In this document: piece by piece, positions 62,566-64,000 of the stretch
Numbering within the stretch: position 1 is the first letter of the stretch
How the letters are laid out: the number at the start of each line of letters is the position of its first letter
Origin: Candidatus Streptomyces philanthi
GTDB lineage: Bacteria; Actinomycetota; Actinomycetes; Streptomycetales; Streptomycetaceae
DNA: 64,000 nt
Assembly: GCA_018114805.1 (NCBI GenBank)
Contig: CP073042.1
Location: 868,001 to 932,000, forward strand
Direction: 5' to 3'
Program-made: the position numbers and the translations under genes
The notes under the pieces: generated by a model
What the model saw: the letters and a program-made list of their open reading frames with translations, nothing else
The model's database searches: none
What the model was told of the DNA's origin: nothing

Positions 62566-63536
62566 TGAACGTACGACGACGCCTCCTCACCGGTACCGCG
62601 ATAGCAGGCGCCACCGCGCTCTCGCTGGTCACGCTCTCCGCCTGCTCGAGCGCCTCCGACAAGGACGGAAAGCCGCAGGTCGTGGCGTCGTTCTATCCGA
62701 TGGAGTTCCTGGCCAAGCAGATCATCGGCGACGCGGACGTCCGCGTCGACAGCCTCACCAAGCCCGGCGTCGAGCCGCACGACCTGGAGCTCAAGCCCCG
62801 CCAGGTCGGCGACCTGAGCAAGGCCGACGTCGTCATCTACCTCAAGGGGCTGCAGCCCGCCGTGGACGAGGCGGTCGGCCAGTCCGAGGCCGAGCACAAG
62901 GTGGACGCCACCACGCTCACCTCGCTGGAGAAGCACGGCACCAGCGAGCACGGCCACGACCACGCCGAAGGCGAGCACGAGGGCGAGGGCGAGCACGACC
63001 ACGGCGGTGAGGCCGGCGGCGACCCGCACGTCTGGCTCGACCCCACCAAGTACGCCGAGGTCGCCAAGGGCCTGAACAAGAAGCTCGCCGAGGCGTACCC
63101 CGACCACAAGGCCGACTTCCAGAAGAATACCGACGCGCTGGTCACGAAGCTGACCGCGCTCGACAACGAGTTCACGGCCGGCCTCAAGAACCGCACCACG
63201 GACACCTTCATCACCACCCACGCGGCGTTCGGCTACCTCGCCGAGCGCTACGGTCTGGACCAGGAGGGCATCTCCGGCGTCTCCCTCGAGGCCGAGGCCA
63301 GCCCGGCCCGCATCAAGGAGATCCAGGAGATCGTCAAGAAAGAGAAGGTCAGCACGGTCTTCTTCGAGACGCTCGCCAGCAACAAGGGCGCCGAGAGCGT
63401 CGCCGAGGACACCGGCCTCAAGACCGGCGTCCTCGACCCCATCGAGGGGATCAACGACAAGTCCAAGGGTGCCGACTACTTCGAGGTCATGCGGGCCAAC
63501 CTCGGCGCCCTCAAGCAGGCGCTCGGCGCGCGATGA
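62565..63536 (+). CDS. znuA: Zinc ABC transporter substrate-binding lipoprotein
   Basis: 323 residues from ATG 62565 (MNVRRRLLTGTAIAGATALSLVTLSACSS), with lipobox LSAC. Cluster 9 metal-binding protein: VVASFYPMEFLAKQIIGDADVRVDSLTKPGVEPHDLELKPRQVGDLSKADVVIYLKGL; metal ligands His in VEPHD, DPHVWLD and ITTHAAFGYLAERYGL, plus acidic DPIEGI. Between about residues 125 and 150 a His/Glu-rich loop (HGTSEHGHDHAEGEHEGEGEHDHGG), typical of zinc rather than manganese transporters. TTG 62550 and ATG 62556 are alternative starts; no ribosome site precedes any, so a leaderless message is possible. Followed by znuC. Confidence 0.93.
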   Translation: MNVRRRLLTGTAIAGATALSLVTLSACSSASDKDGKPQVVASFYPMEFLAKQIIGDADVRVDSLTKPGVEPHDLELKPRQVGDLSKADVVIYLKGLQPAVDEAVGQSEAEHKVDATTLTSLEKHGTSEHGHDHAEGEHEGEGEHDHGGEAGGDPHVWLDPTKYAEVAKGLNKKLAEAYPDHKADFQKNTDALVTKLTALDNEFTAGLKNRTTDTFITTHAAFGYLAERYGLDQEGISGVSLEAEASPARIKEIQEIVKKEKVSTVFFETLASNKGAESVAEDTGLKTGVLDPIEGINDKSKGADYFEVMRANLGALKQALGAR

Positions 63537-63716
63537 ACCTCCCGGACCACCGGCGGGGCGAGGTGGTGCCCCGGAGCGTCCCGCACGCCCCCGGTGCGCC
63601 GGGCGCCACCGGCGCCCGCGACACCGCGTGAGGCGCGTCCCGCGCACCCTGGCGCGCCACCCGGCGCGCACCCCAACGGCGACCAGTACGACGAGCGAGT
63701 AACAGCGGAGGCAGAC

Positions 63717-64000
63717 GTGGCGAGCGAGCGAAGCGAAGGGCCCGCCGGGGACATACCCGGCGCGGCCGGACGGCCCACGACACAGCGGTCGGACCCGAGC
63801 GGACCACCGGCCACGGCCCCCGAGGCCGCGAGCCCGGGCGACGGGCCGGGCCCCGCGTCGGGCGACGTGGAACCGGCCGCCCCGGAGCGCGCGGAGCCGG
63901 TCGTGGTGGTGCGCCAGGCGCGTGCCTCGCTCGGCTCGCGGCCGGTGCTGCGCGGCGTGGACCTGACCGTCTGCCGCGGCAAGGTGGCCGCGCTGCTCGG
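63717..64000 (+). CDS. znuC: ABC transporter ATP-binding protein, start only
   Basis: GTG 63717 with GGAGG five bases upstream reads MASERSEGPAGDIPGAAGRPTTQRSDP…, a disordered extension of about 60 residues rich in Pro/Ala/Glu. Then VVVVRQARASLGSRPVLRGVDLTVCRGKVAALLG, the first strands of an ABC ATPase; the window ends just before Walker A. Position 180 bases after znuA makes it the ZnuC partner. The long N-terminal extension is unusual for ZnuC; an internal start is possible. Confidence 0.8.
   Translation, partial: MASERSEGPAGDIPGAAGRPTTQRSDPSGPPATAPEAASPGDGPGPASGDVEPAAPERAEPVVVVRQARASLGSRPVLRGVDLTVCRGKVAALL

Overview
The window is high-GC actinobacterial DNA, most likely from a Streptomyces or close relative. 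The evidence is GTG starts, GGAGG ribosome sites, a dnaG–hrdA pair, whiJ/abaA-type regulators, DUF397/DUF5753/DUF6879 genes and secreted M4/M28 proteases. From memory, the core genes (dnaG, ppdK, dus, glyS, znuA) lie near one another in Streptomyces chromosomes too.

Region 1 (about 1–19.7 kb) is an integrated mobile element, cut by the left edge. It has a MobF-type relaxase-helicase (leftward, partial), a candidate oriT hairpin, and a block of leftward accessory genes (12.3–5.1 kb: ArdC-like, DUF3560, DUF6349, HTH, zinc ribbon). That block uses three copies of one promoter motif and five copies of an 11-base leader motif. Cargo follows: a galactonate-dehydratase-like enzyme, relics of an alcohol dehydrogenase and a carboxymuconolactone decarboxylase, an HNH nuclease and a membrane KAP-type NTPase. 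A damaged tyrosine integrase lies beside a tRNA(CAT) gene, the likely attachment site.

Region 2 (19.8–32.6 kb) is chromosomal: tRNA(CAT), two tRNA-Asn, xylB-like kinase, hrdA, dnaG, GNAT, FAD oxidoreductase, dgt, a MarR gene, adenosine deaminase and cutA. Region 3 (32.7–53 kb) is accessory and regulatory: HATPase proteins, a broken TrmB/LuxR-like gene, AraC, NmrA, a whiJ/abaA-like set (HATPase, DUF397, XRE-DUF5753, DUF6879), a TauE-type transporter, a clavaminate-synthase-like oxygenase beside a P450, an XRE/TPR regulator, an unusual M4–M28 double protease, a PepSY lipoprotein, a DUF839 protein and an ArsR-like gene. Region 4 (53–64 kb) is core again: a structured RNA candidate, ppdK, dus, an XRE regulator divergent from an MFS exporter, glyS, and a zinc-uptake operon (znuA, start of znuC) with Zur-like boxes.

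A striking property is the number of broken reading frames. I count nine single in-frame stop codons and more than twenty single-base frame changes, almost all in accessory genes. About 19 kb of other coding sequence, mostly core genes, is clean. Either the accessory part is decaying, or the assembly has errors that survive only where I can see them. Genes listed as 'pseudogene' are those where a coherent protein can be read only by crossing a stop or a frame change.
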